The notes: generated by a model from the letters alone, not told the origin. A DNA stretch of 11,232 nucleotides from an uncultured Myxococcales bacterium (GCA_937896275.1 CALBMW010000873.1:1-11232); one strand, 5' to 3'; positions 1 to 7,833 are shown, counted from the stretch's first letter. Numbers and translations: made by a program.

Positions 1-69
1 GTTTCGGTGGGCACACGCGGTCTGCCGCCGGGGCGCCCTGGACAGGCGCCGGCCACGGCCCCCGATTGA
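1..69 (+). CDS. Possible C-terminal tail of an upstream gene
   Basis: Reading from base 1 in frame 1 gives 22 codons ending in TGA at 67-69. The tail is rich in Pro, Ala and Gly and ends PGQAPATAPD. It resembles in composition the Pro/Ala/Gly-rich tail of the parvulin lipoprotein downstream, so the missing gene could be a second such protein, but this is only a guess. All three forward frames are open here, as expected in GC-rich DNA, so the reading frame is not certain. Confidence 0.25.
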   Translation, partial: VSVGTRGLPPGRPGQAPATAPD

Positions 70-119
70 GCGGAAACGAGCACGTGAGTGCCCTGGAACA
101 GCTCGAAGGGGGCTGGTGG

Positions 120-148
120 TTGACCGCGGCCGGCGCTGGTGCTATCGG
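120..148 (+). promoter_or_regulatory. Sigma70-type promoter of the parvulin lipoprotein gene
   Basis: TTGACC at 120-125 and TATCGG at 143-148 are separated by exactly 17 bases. A start point near 155 would give a leader of about 38 bases before the ATG at 193, with the ribosome binding site GAGGAGGT at 181-188. The same 17-base spacing recurs at three other promoters in this window. Confidence 0.55.
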
Positions 149-192
149 AGTTCGCTTTAGATCCGGCTTGTTTCGGTGGCGAGGAGGTTTTG

Positions 193-1452
193 ATGTTCTT
201 GAAGAGGATGCAGCTCGGACTCTGTGCGGCGGCCATGTTGGCGGCTGGGGGGTGCGGCAATAAGGAAGGGGGCGCCGGGAGCGCGAGTGCGCCGGCGACC
301 GGCACTGAGAAGTCCGGCGTGACGGCCGAGAAGTCGGCGGCGGACGACGCGAAGGGTGGCGACGCACCGGCCGCGACGCCGTCGGGTCCGCTGGCCACCG
401 TGAACGGGGTCGAGATCTCGCGGGACGAGTTCGACAAGAAGTACGCCAAGATGACGAAGGCGTTCACGACCCGGAACAAGGAGATCCCGGAGGGGCTGGC
501 CAAGCGTTACAAGGAGTCGATCCTCAAGCAGATCGTCGACAAGGAGCTCCTGGGGCAGAAGATCGCGGCGAGCGGCGTCAAGGTCGAGGGCCCCGAGCTC
601 GACCGGGAGTTCGACGACTACAAGAAGATGTTCCGGACCGACGACAACTTCGAGCGCTACCTGAAGAGCTCGGACATCTCGATCGACCAGATCAAAGAGA
701 ACATTTCGCACAACCTGGCGGTGCAGAAGCTGCTGGAGCAGCAGGGCGATCTGGCGGTCAACGAAGATGAGGTCAAGAAGTACTACGAGGAGAATGAGAA
801 GCGGTACGAGGTGAAGGAGCAGGTGCGGGCCAGCCACATCCTGCTGAAGGTCGCCAAGGACGACAAGGCGGCGGACGCCGCGGCCAAGAAGAAGGCCGAC
901 GAGGTCTACAAGGAAGCAGTGAAGAAGGACGCTGACTTCGCCGAGCTCGCCAAGAAGCACTCGCAGGGGCCGACGGCGTCGCGAGGGGGCGACCTGAGCT
1001 TCTTCACGCGCGGGCGAATGGTGCCTGACTTCGAGAAGGTCGCGTTCGAGATGAAGGTGGGCGACATCTCGAAGCCGGTGAAGACGCAGTTCGGTTGGCA
1101 CATCATCAAGGTGACCGAGCGCAAGGAGGGGCGGCAGCGTCCCTTTGATGAGGTGAAGGAGTCGATCGAGAAGCTCCTGCGCAACAAGAAGAGCCGGAAG
1201 GCGAAGGCCGACTTGCTGAAGATGCTGCGCGACGAGGCTAAGGTCGTGACGCTCGTGCCGGACCTGGAGTTGAAGGCGGACGACGCGCCCGAGGGGCTGC
1301 AAGGGGTGCAGATGCCGTCCGGCGTGAAGCGGATCGATCTGCGTGCCGGTGAGGGCAAGGCGATCGGGATGCCCGCGGGGAAGGACGTGCCGATGCAGAT
1401 GCCGAAGCCCATGCCGGCGCCGCCCCCGGCCGATGGCCAGGGCGCGCCCTGA
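193..1452 (+). CDS. Parvulin-type peptidyl-prolyl isomerase lipoprotein (SurA/PpiC-like)
   Basis: This 419-residue protein probably helps exported proteins fold in the periplasm by prolyl cis-trans isomerisation. Residues 1-21 form a lipoprotein signal (KRM, hydrophobic stretch, lipobox AGGC with Cys21), followed by a low-complexity Ala/Gly/Lys linker to about 65. Residues 67-190 are a helical SurA-N-like chaperone region beginning ATVNGVEISRDEF. Residues 210-308 are the parvulin domain, with the hallmarks RASHILLKV, FAELAKKHSQGP, GGDLSFF, MVPDFEKVAF and FGWHIIKV. The C-terminus (390-419) is rich in Met and Pro. The ATG at 193 is chosen over an in-frame ATG at 139 because it has a strong ribosome binding site at 181-188 and yields a proper lipoprotein signal, and because the predicted transcript starts near 155. 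Family assignment is confident; the specific clients are unknown. Confidence 0.92.
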   Translation: MFLKRMQLGLCAAAMLAAGGCGNKEGGAGSASAPATGTEKSGVTAEKSAADDAKGGDAPAATPSGPLATVNGVEISRDEFDKKYAKMTKAFTTRNKEIPEGLAKRYKESILKQIVDKELLGQKIAASGVKVEGPELDREFDDYKKMFRTDDNFERYLKSSDISIDQIKENISHNLAVQKLLEQQGDLAVNEDEVKKYYEENEKRYEVKEQVRASHILLKVAKDDKAADAAAKKKADEVYKEAVKKDADFAELAKKHSQGPTASRGGDLSFFTRGRMVPDFEKVAFEMKVGDISKPVKTQFGWHIIKVTERKEGRQRPFDEVKESIEKLLRNKKSRKAKADLLKMLRDEAKVVTLVPDLELKADDAPEGLQGVQMPSGVKRIDLRAGEGKAIGMPAGKDVPMQMPKPMPAPPPADGQGAP

Positions 1453-1470
1453 TCGCCTGTCAGGAGGCGA
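1453..1470 (+). terminator. Short hairpin directly after the parvulin gene
   Basis: TCGCCT (1453-1458) pairs with AGGCGA (1465-1470) across a six-base loop, starting on the base after the stop codon. There is no T-run behind it, so it is at best a weak or factor-assisted terminator or a 3'-end stabiliser. Confidence 0.3.
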
Positions 1471-1483
1471 CCAACGGCTGCGG

Positions 1484-1519
1484 ACACGCTGTGCGAGCCG
1501 AACACGCTGTGCGAGCGCT
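1484..1519. repeat. Two tandem copies of an 18-bp unit
   Basis: The 15-mer ACACGCTGTGCGAGC occurs at 1484-1498 and again at 1502-1516, a period of 18 bp. The three bases after each copy differ (CGA, GCT). Confidence 0.7.
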
Positions 1520-1747
1520 GCGCGGGGTACCTCCGCGGCCAGCGCTCGGCGCACCGACGGGGACGCCTTCGCGCTGGCCTGGCCGGTGTGCGTTGCGGAC
1601 CGGGCGCTTCGCGGCCTGCACGTCGCCCAGCGGGCCCTCGCTCGCCGCTCGATTCCCTGCCCAGCCCGTGAGGGCTTCTTCACGCACCCCGAGTCGGCGC
1701 GGAGCGGTTTGCGGGGAGGCTCCCGTGCCCGCCAGCCTCACGTTTGG

Positions 1748-1765
1748 CGCGGCGCCGGCGCCGCG
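1748..1765. repeat. 18-bp perfect palindrome
   Basis: CGCGGCGCCGGCGCCGCG at 1748-1765 is identical to its reverse complement. It lies in the gene-free stretch. Such G/C-only palindromes arise fairly easily in GC-rich DNA, so a binding-site role is only possible. Confidence 0.5.
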
Positions 1766-1862
1766 ATCGTGCGATACGCGCGTCGACCGGGCGCTGGGCG
1801 GGGACCACCGCCCCGGTCGGGCGCCCCGGGCCGGGTCGACGGTGGTTCGGCGCTCACGCGGG

Positions 1863-1926
1863 GGGCCGCGAAGGTCCCCTCTCCGCTCCGCTTCCACGCG
1901 TTGCCGTCACACGGGCCGCGAAGGTC
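1863..1926. repeat. 14-bp direct repeat pair in the motA upstream region
   Basis: GGGCCGCGAAGGTC occurs at 1863-1876 and 1913-1926, 50 bp apart, each preceded by a related TCACnCGGG sequence. The second copy is followed by CGCGGGCC, so CCGCGA can pair with TCGCGG across a three-base loop. The second copy ends 20 bp before the TTGACC that may drive motA. Confidence 0.55.
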
Positions 1927-1946
1927 GCGGGCCGCCCCGGCTGGGG

Positions 1947-1977
1947 TTGACCCTCGATCTGGCCTGAGCCGTACCCT
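1947..1977 (+). promoter_or_regulatory. Possible promoter of the motA-motB operon
   Basis: TTGACC at 1947-1952 is a good -35 match. The best -10 candidate is TACCCT at 1972-1977, but the spacer would be 19 bases rather than the 17 seen elsewhere in this window. The only other candidate, TATTGT at 1983-1988, is too far away. A dedicated flagellar sigma factor could be used instead. Confidence 0.3.
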
Positions 1978-2046
1978 TCCTTTATTGTAGGGGCCCGTTC
2001 GGACGATACCCCGGCAGGGTGGAGCACGCGGAGGCGCACGGCAGGC

Positions 2047-2811
2047 ATGGATACGGCAACCCTCATCGGCATGGTCTCGGGCACGGTGTTCATCACCATC
2101 GCCATCCTGCTTGGTGGCGATCTGGGTCTGTTTCTCGACGCACCTTCGTCGCTGATCGTCTTCGGGGGCACCTCGGCGACGATGTTCATCCGCTACCCGC
2201 TGGGCATCGTGTTCACGACCTTCGCGGTCACCAAGAACGCCTTCTTCCACAGCCTGCAGGATCAGTCCGAGGTCATCACCCAGTTCATCCAGCTGTCGCA
2301 GATCTCACGCAAGGAGGGGCTGCTGGCGTTGGAGCGGGTGCAATTCGAGGACCCCTTCCTGGCGAAGGGGATCAACTATTGCGTCGACGGCGCGGAGACG
2401 CGGCAGATCGAGACCATTCTGATGAAGGAGATTCAGTTCACCAAGGCGCGGCACAGCGCGGGCGAGACGATGCTGCGCGCCATCAACACATCCGCGCCGG
2501 CCTTCGGGATGATCGGTACGCTGATCGGCCTGGTGAACATGCTGGCCAACATGGATGACCCGAAGAGCATCGGGCCGGCCATGGCGGTGGCGATCCTCAC
2601 GACCCTCTATGGGGCGGTCATTTCGAATCTGTTCGCGACGCCGTTGGCCGACAAGCTGGCCTACTACAGCGGCCAGGAGATCGACCTCAAGTTGCTGATG
2701 CTCGAGGGCATCCTGGGGCTGAAGCGCGGGGAGAACCCGCGCATGCTCGAAGAGACGCTGCACACCTTCCTCGCGCCGTCTGAGCGTGAGGCCCTCAAGT
2801 CGGCCGCCTGA
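2047..2811 (+). CDS. motA: Stator subunit MotA/PomA
   Basis: This is the four-helix inner-membrane subunit that, with MotB, forms the ion-driven stator turning the flagellar motor. Its 254 residues match the length of PomA-type MotA. Membrane segments lie near 5-24, 33-52, 149-168 and 178-200, with a cytoplasmic loop between the second and third. The core signatures APAFGMIGTLIGL and MDDPKSIGPAMAVAILTTLYGA are intact. In PomA numbering the rotor-contact residues Arg88 and Glu96 are at the same positions here. So are Asp31, Thr158, Thr185 and Thr186, the threonines being associated with sodium-driven stators; sodium coupling is therefore an inference. The ATG at 2047 has a GGAGG about 12 bases upstream. 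The gene is followed after 15 bases by motB, so the two are surely co-transcribed. An analogous energiser in a non-flagellar machine (such as gliding) is less likely given the close PomA resemblance. Confidence 0.93.
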   Translation: MDTATLIGMVSGTVFITIAILLGGDLGLFLDAPSSLIVFGGTSATMFIRYPLGIVFTTFAVTKNAFFHSLQDQSEVITQFIQLSQISRKEGLLALERVQFEDPFLAKGINYCVDGAETRQIETILMKEIQFTKARHSAGETMLRAINTSAPAFGMIGTLIGLVNMLANMDDPKSIGPAMAVAILTTLYGAVISNLFATPLADKLAYYSGQEIDLKLLMLEGILGLKRGENPRMLEETLHTFLAPSEREALKSAA

Positions 2812-2826
2812 GCCGGCGGGCGCCGG

Positions 2827-3591
2827 GTGGCCGAGGACTCCAACGACGATGATGAGGGTGGGGTCGCCGGGCTCGAGGAGGAGCACGCGTGTGCCGAGGG
2901 TGCGCCCGAGTGGATCGTCACCTTCGGCGACATGATGTCGCTGCTGCTGACCTTCTTCATCCTGCTGTTGTCCTTCGCCTCGATGGACGTGCTTCGTTTC
3001 AAGGAGTTGGCCGGCACGATCAAGCAGGGCTTCGGCATCCCGGTCAAAGAACAGGTGGTGCTGATCCAGAAGGCCGAGGACCTCATCGAGAAGGACCCGA
3101 AGATCGACTACAACGCGAAGCGTGTCATGGAGGAGCTGAAGCGCAAGCTGCAGCCCGAGGCGGCCCAGAAGCGGACCGCGAACGTGAACGTGGAGGTCTT
3201 CGAGAGCTATCGAGGCGTCGTGGTGATGTTCCCTGTGTCGGAGATCTTCGTCCCGGGGACCGATCGACTGCGGCCCGCAGCGAAGCCGCTGCTGGACTAT
3301 GTGGCTGAGCAGGCCGACGCCGAGCGGCAATTCGAGCTGTCGGTGGAGGTGCGCGGAAGTCCCGAGGGCGCGCGCGCTCCGCAGTACGAGGACGTGTGGG
3401 CCCTGACGGCGGCGCAGGCCATCTCTGTCGCGCGCTACCTGCGGGTCAACGGCGGACTGGATCCGTCCAAGGTGATCCCCGTCGGGCGCGGCCCAGCCGA
3501 GCCGACCGAGAAGCCAGGTCTCCCCTCGAAGATCGATGGATCGACGCTGGAGTTCACCTTCCTGTCGAAGACCCTGCGGCCCGAGGACTGA
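2827..3591 (+). CDS. motB: MotB paralogue with a degenerate peptidoglycan-binding domain
   Basis: This 254-residue protein has the MotB layout: an acidic cytoplasmic N-terminus (DDDE), one membrane helix at about 28-50 (EWIVTFGDMMSLLLTFFILLL) containing the ion-binding Asp35, a plug/linker region, and an OmpA-like periplasmic domain from about 120. In that domain the usual HTD motif is replaced by RGSPEG (176-181). The SNxxLSxxRA helix is replaced by EDVWALTAAQA (188-198), lacking the arginine, and the NRR motif is missing from the C-terminal strand. It therefore probably binds peptidoglycan poorly or not at all and may act as a partner of the intact MotB that follows. The start is GTG at 2827, 15 bases after motA; motB2 starts three bases beyond its stop. 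Identification as a MotB relative is secure, its exact role is not. Confidence 0.88.
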   Translation: MAEDSNDDDEGGVAGLEEEHACAEGAPEWIVTFGDMMSLLLTFFILLLSFASMDVLRFKELAGTIKQGFGIPVKEQVVLIQKAEDLIEKDPKIDYNAKRVMEELKRKLQPEAAQKRTANVNVEVFESYRGVVVMFPVSEIFVPGTDRLRPAAKPLLDYVAEQADAERQFELSVEVRGSPEGARAPQYEDVWALTAAQAISVARYLRVNGGLDPSKVIPVGRGPAEPTEKPGLPSKIDGSTLEFTFLSKTLRPED

Positions 3592-3594
3592 GGC

Positions 3595-4377
3595 GTGGCC
3601 GAAGAAGACGACGACGAGGGCGAGGTCGCGGGGCTCGAGGAAGAGCACAAGTGCGCCGAGGGTGCTCCCGAGTGGATCGTCACGTTCGGCGACATGATGT
3701 CGCTGCTGCTGACCTTCTTCATCCTTCTGCTGTCCTTCGCCCAACTCGAGACGCAGAAGTACAAGCTGTTCTCGGGCTCGGTCATGAAGGCCTTCGGGGT
3801 GCAGGAGGTCACGCCGGTCTTCACCCGGCCCCAAGGGCGGAGCGTCATCAAGGAGCGCTTCTCGATGAAGTTCAGCGCTCAGAACATGATGCAGGGCATG
3901 AAGGCATCACAGGAGCGACACGCGAATCGCGCGCCCGACGGGCGCGTGGACATCGAAGTGTTCGAGGACTATCGCGGCGTGGTGGTGGCCATCGGCGAGG
4001 ACGCGATGTTCGAGCCGGGCAAGGCAGACATCCGGCCGGCGATGTGGCCCTTCCTCGACGACGTCCTGGTGACGGCAGCGCAGAACGAAGCTCAGATCCA
4101 GGTGCAGGCGCACACCGACGGCGTCCCCATTCGTTCGGCGGTCTATCCGAGCAACGACCACCTGTCAGCGGGACGCGCGGTGTCGGTGGTGCGGCACTTC
4201 CTGGGCCGGGCGGACCGCCTGCTGGACGCGCCCCTCGATCCGTCGCGCCTCGAGGCGGTCCCCTTCGGCGAGAACCGGCCCGTCGCGCCCAACAGCAGCG
4301 AGGCCGGTCAGCGCAAGAACCGACGGATCGAGTTGGTCTTCTACCAGAAGCCTCGCGACTTCCGCCGCGCGGAGTAG
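3595..4377 (+). CDS. motB: Stator subunit MotB with an intact OmpA-like domain
   Basis: This is the canonical MotB of the cluster: it anchors the MotA channel to peptidoglycan and supplies the ion-binding aspartate. Its 260 residues comprise an acidic N-terminus, a membrane helix at about 26-48 with Asp33, a plug/linker, and an OmpA-like domain (about 117-250). The binding residues AHTDGVPI (172-179), SNDHLSAGRAVSVVR (186-200) and KNRRIEL (241-247) are all present. Translation starts at GTG 3595, only three bases after the stop of the preceding paralogue, and GAGGA at 3583-3587 lies inside that gene, which suggests translational coupling. Residues 11-49 are almost identical to residues 13-51 of the paralogue, although the rest has diverged. 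Confidence 0.92.
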   Translation: MAEEDDDEGEVAGLEEEHKCAEGAPEWIVTFGDMMSLLLTFFILLLSFAQLETQKYKLFSGSVMKAFGVQEVTPVFTRPQGRSVIKERFSMKFSAQNMMQGMKASQERHANRAPDGRVDIEVFEDYRGVVVAIGEDAMFEPGKADIRPAMWPFLDDVLVTAAQNEAQIQVQAHTDGVPIRSAVYPSNDHLSAGRAVSVVRHFLGRADRLLDAPLDPSRLEAVPFGENRPVAPNSSEAGQRKNRRIELVFYQKPRDFRRAE

Positions 4378-4391
4378 CCGGGGCGGTCCGT

Positions 4392-4407
4392 GCATCGCAG
4401 CATCGCA
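4392..4407. repeat. Tandem 8-bp repeat after motB
   Basis: GCATCGCA is repeated head to tail at 4392-4399 and 4400-4407, in the 77-base gap between the second motB and the next gene. Its function is unknown. Confidence 0.45.
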
Positions 4408-4454
4408 GTAGGCCCCTTCCCTGCACGCTGTTACGGTGGTGCCCGGGAGGAACC

Positions 4455-5123
4455 ATGGCGGAGCGACGACGTTACGACCAGGACGGGGTGGTGGTCTCAC
4501 TCGGAGAGCTGCGCGACCTCATCGACGCCGACGTGGAGCCGCAGTACGGACGCACGGTCGTCGCTCGTGTAGAGCCGCCGCGTCCCGTGCCGCTGGCCGT
4601 GCCGGCGGAGGTCGTCGCGGGGGTCCCCTCGGCGGCGGAGGTGGCGCGGCAGCGAGAGGCCCGGTGGCAAGAGGACCAGGAGACGCCCGTCGTCGCGCCC
4701 TACCGCAGCCGGCGGTGGCGGCGATGGGCGGTGACGGCCTTCGCGGTGCTCGCAGCGTCGGCCGCGACGTGTTGGCTCACCCTCTGGACCCGGCCCAGCG
4801 TCCGCCTGGCGCCCGGATGGCAGACGGCAGCCGCCTTGGGAGCGCAGTCGGCGACCGCCGAGGTCGCGCTGGCCGAGGCCGCGCGCCAGCACAGGGCGAG
4901 CGACGAGGCGCGGGGCACCGCCGAGGAGGCGCTCCGAGTGGCGGAGGCGACCGTCGCGTCCCTGATGGAGAAGCTGCAGGCGGCCGAGAACGCGGTCGCC
5001 GCGAAGTCGGCCGCAACCCCCGCGAAGACCACGCACTCTCGCAAGCGCGCACGCCGGCCACGGTCCCCCCGCCGCACGACGAAGGCCGACCGCAAGCTCG
5101 ACGCCCTGCTGGACAACCTCTGA
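4455..5123 (+). CDS. Membrane-anchored coiled-coil protein of unknown function
   Basis: I do not recognise a family in this 222-residue protein. Residues 1-87 are charged and probably cytoplasmic, opening with MAERRRYDQDGVVVSLGELRD, a stretch that looks structured. Residues 91-111 form a single membrane helix flanked by SRRWRRW, whose positive charge predicts a cytoplasmic N-terminus. Residues 125-185 are an Ala/Glu-rich helical coiled coil, followed by a very basic stretch (THSRKRARRPRSPRR, 193-207) and a short amphipathic end, DRKLDALLDNL. ATG 4455 has a strong ribosome binding site (GGGAGGAA, 4445-4452). It lies 77 bases after motB on the same strand, so it may share the stator transcript, but a role in motility is only suggested by position. 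Confidence 0.7.
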   Translation: MAERRRYDQDGVVVSLGELRDLIDADVEPQYGRTVVARVEPPRPVPLAVPAEVVAGVPSAAEVARQREARWQEDQETPVVAPYRSRRWRRWAVTAFAVLAASAATCWLTLWTRPSVRLAPGWQTAAALGAQSATAEVALAEAARQHRASDEARGTAEEALRVAEATVASLMEKLQAAENAVAAKSAATPAKTTHSRKRARRPRSPRRTTKADRKLDALLDNL

Positions 5124-5154
5124 CCGCGCGTGCGCCCTTCGGGGGATGCTGCTG

Positions 5155-5174
5155 ACGCCCGCGTCCGGGGGCGT
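5155..5174. terminator. Hairpin between converging genes
   Basis: ACGCCC (5155-5160) pairs with GGGCGT (5169-5174) across an eight-base loop in the 59-base gap where the stator-side gene (+) and the BMC operon (-) meet tail to tail. The position suits a bidirectional terminator, but neither side has a T-run. Confidence 0.35.
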
Positions 5175-5182
5175 GACGCGGT

Positions 5183-5742
5183 TCAGGCCAAGGCGTCGAT
5201 GAGATCGGGGTGCGGGTTGGCGACGATCTCGGCGCCCGCGAGCAGGCCCTCGCCCACCGCGGCGCGGCCAGCCCGCATCGCCTCTTCGACGTCGTGCAAC
5301 AGGCCGGTGAGCACGAAGAAGCCCTTGCCACCCAGGTCGCGCGCCAAGGCGATGCGGAGGGCGTGAACCTCCGCCGCCTTGAGGGCGACGTCGGCCCCCC
5401 GCAGCGTCGCGGCGATGCTGTAGGTCTCGAGGACCCCCACAGCCTCGAGCGGCCAAACCTGCGCCCCGCCGAGCACTGCGTCGAGTTCGTCGTGCGGGTT
5501 GGGCAGGAAGAGGCGGTCGATCAGGGCATCGGCGGCGATCCGGCGGCCAGCCTCGAGCGCCTCGGCCACCTCGTCGACGCCCCCCCGGATGAGGATGCTG
5601 TACTTGCCGGGGTGGGTCGAAGCCGCGCGGACCAAGCGCACCGGGGACCGCTTGACCATGGCGTCGCAGGTGAGCACGCCGCGGGCAATGGAGCAGAGCT
5701 CGAGCAGGCCCAGCGCGGGGCCCTCGGGGGGAGCATCGCCCA

Positions 5743-5743
<1 letters not shown>
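5183..5743 (-). CDS. BMC-T shell protein (tandem BMC domains, Hoch_5812-like)
   Basis: This is a shell tile of a bacterial microcompartment: two fused BMC domains (Pfam BMC) that trimerise into a pseudohexagon. Domain 1 covers about residues 10-90 (LGLLELCSIARGVLTCDAMVK) and domain 2 about 102-180 (VGVLETYSIAATLRGADVALK). The pore loops are HPGKY (44-48) and DLGGKGF (136-142). The unpermuted order and, from memory, the sequence resemble BMC-T1 of Haliangium ochraceum. The start is ATG 5743, sharing its A with the TGA of the aldehyde dehydrogenase (TGATG), so translation is probably coupled. An in-frame ATG 11 codons upstream would lie inside the preceding gene and is less likely. At 186 residues it has the usual length. 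It is the last gene of the operon. Confidence 0.93.
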
Positions 5744-7173
<1,430 letters not shown>

Positions 7174-7183
7174 CGAGGCCCCC

Positions 7184-7477
7184 TCAGCTCTTGTCGTAGA
7201 GCACCGTGCCGCCCACCTCGAAGGTGTCGACGATCGCCATGATGGTGGCATCGACCGGACGGTTCTGGGTGATCGTGGTCTGGCGCGCAGACGAGCCGCT
7301 GGCGTAGAGGACGACCTCGCCCACACCCGCCCCGACGGCGTCCACGGCGATCACGCCGCCCGACTTGACCTCGCCCGTCACGAGATCGATGGGGGCGACC
7401 GCGAGGAACGTGAGCCCGACGAGCTCCTCCTCCTTGCGGGTGGCCACCACCGTGCCGATGACCTTGCCGATGACCAT
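7184..7477 (-). CDS. BMC-P pentameric vertex protein (EutN/CcmL family)
   Basis: This 97-residue protein caps the vertices of the icosahedral microcompartment shell as a pentamer. It opens with MVIGKVIGTVVATRK, the usual first strand of the EutN/CcmL family. It carries the conserved loop DAVGAGVGEVVLYASGSSAR (46-65) and the segment RPVDATIMAIVD (73-84). From memory these stretches are nearly the same as in the Haliangium ochraceum pentamer Hoch_5814. The gene starts six bases after the BMC-H stop with only a weak ribosome binding site, so it probably depends on translation of BMC-H. That would fit the low copy number of pentamers (twelve vertices per shell). Length is normal for the family. 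Confidence 0.95.
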   Translation of the reverse strand: MVIGKVIGTVVATRKEEELVGLTFLAVAPIDLVTGEVKSGGVIAVDAVGAGVGEVVLYASGSSARQTTITQNRPVDATIMAIVDTFEVGGTVLYDKS

Positions 7478-7483
7478 CGGGGC

Positions 7484-7777
7484 CTACTTCGCGGCGTCGG
7501 GGTTGCGCCCGAGCGGCAGCCGCAGGTCGACATTGCCGTGCGGACGCGGGATGACGTGCACGCTGACCAGCTCGCCGCAGCGCTCGGCCGCGCGGGCACC
7601 AGCCTCGGTAGCCGCCTTCACCGCAGCGACGTCGCCGCGCACGATGACGGTCGTGTAGCCGCCGCCGATCTTCTCGTAGCCGACCAGCTCGACCTTGGCC
7701 GCCTTCACCATCGCGTCGGCTGCCTCGACCATGGCCACGAAGCCCCGGGTCTCGATCATGCCCAAAGCGTCAGCCAT
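7484..7777 (-). CDS. BMC-H hexameric shell protein
   Basis: This 97-residue single BMC-domain protein is the main facet tile of the shell. It begins MADALGMIETRGFVAMVEAAD, as in PduA-type proteins. Lys25 matches the edge lysine used for hexamer-hexamer contacts. The pore loop is KIGGGY (36-41), and the second contact motif PRPH is at 77-80. The short C-terminal extension (GNVDLRLPLGRNPDAAK) follows the fold. The sequence closely resembles, from memory, Hoch_5815 of Haliangium ochraceum. ATG 7777 has a strong ribosome binding site, GGGAGGA (7784-7790), and just before this lies a stable hairpin. A longer open frame in the same phase continues upstream to 8359 but overlaps the preceding shell gene and is spurious. 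Confidence 0.96.
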   Translation of the reverse strand: MADALGMIETRGFVAMVEAADAMVKAAKVELVGYEKIGGGYTTVIVRGDVAAVKAATEAGARAAERCGELVSVHVIPRPHGNVDLRLPLGRNPDAAK

Positions 7778-7794
7778 CGGGGGTCCTCCCTGTG

Positions 7795-7815
7795 GCGGGG
7801 CGCTCGCGGCCCCGC
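7795..7815 (-). promoter_or_regulatory. GC-rich hairpin ahead of the BMC-H gene
   Basis: GCGGGGC (7795-7801) pairs perfectly with GCCCCGC (7809-7815) over a seven-base loop, in the 56-base gap between the first BMC-T gene and BMC-H. On the transcript it ends four bases before the BMC-H ribosome binding site. A role as an mRNA-stabilising or processing element that raises BMC-H output is plausible but inferred. Confidence 0.45.
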
Positions 7816-7833
7816 GCCGGTTGTGAACGTGGG

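Larger units (their letters stand above)
1453..2046. other. Gene-free 594-base intergenic stretch with repeats
   Basis: No open frame here reads like a protein: on both strands the translations are Arg/Pro/Gly/Ala strings without family resemblance or a ribosome binding site. The stretch contains an 18-bp tandem duplication (1484-1519), an 18-bp perfect palindrome (1748-1765) and a 14-bp direct repeat (1863-1876 and 1913-1926). Towards the end lies a possible promoter for motA. The function of the rest is unknown; an RNA gene or a decayed coding sequence is possible. Confidence 0.6.

Noticed and set aside
157..1683. Long minus-strand open frame (508 codons) opposite the parvulin gene
   Set aside because: It is the antisense shadow of a well-supported gene; its translation is Arg/Leu/Val/His-rich without family resemblance.
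1343..1990. Overlapping open frames in the gap before motA, on both strands
   Set aside because: Translations are Arg/Pro/Ala strings, overlap the end of the parvulin gene, and have no ribosome binding site or recognisable motif.
2305..3834. Long minus-strand open frame (509 codons) opposite the stator genes
   Set aside because: Antisense shadow of motA and both motB genes; its internal repeats mirror the motB duplication.
2047..4377. Assignment of the stator cluster to the gliding (Agl) or TolQR/ExbBD-type machinery
   Set aside because: Both MotB proteins have the MotB plug helix, one has a full OmpA-like domain, and MotA matches PomA position by position.
3396..4454. Upstream extension of the coiled-coil protein gene
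   Set aside because: The frame runs out of phase through both motB genes; the ATG at 4455 has a strong ribosome binding site.
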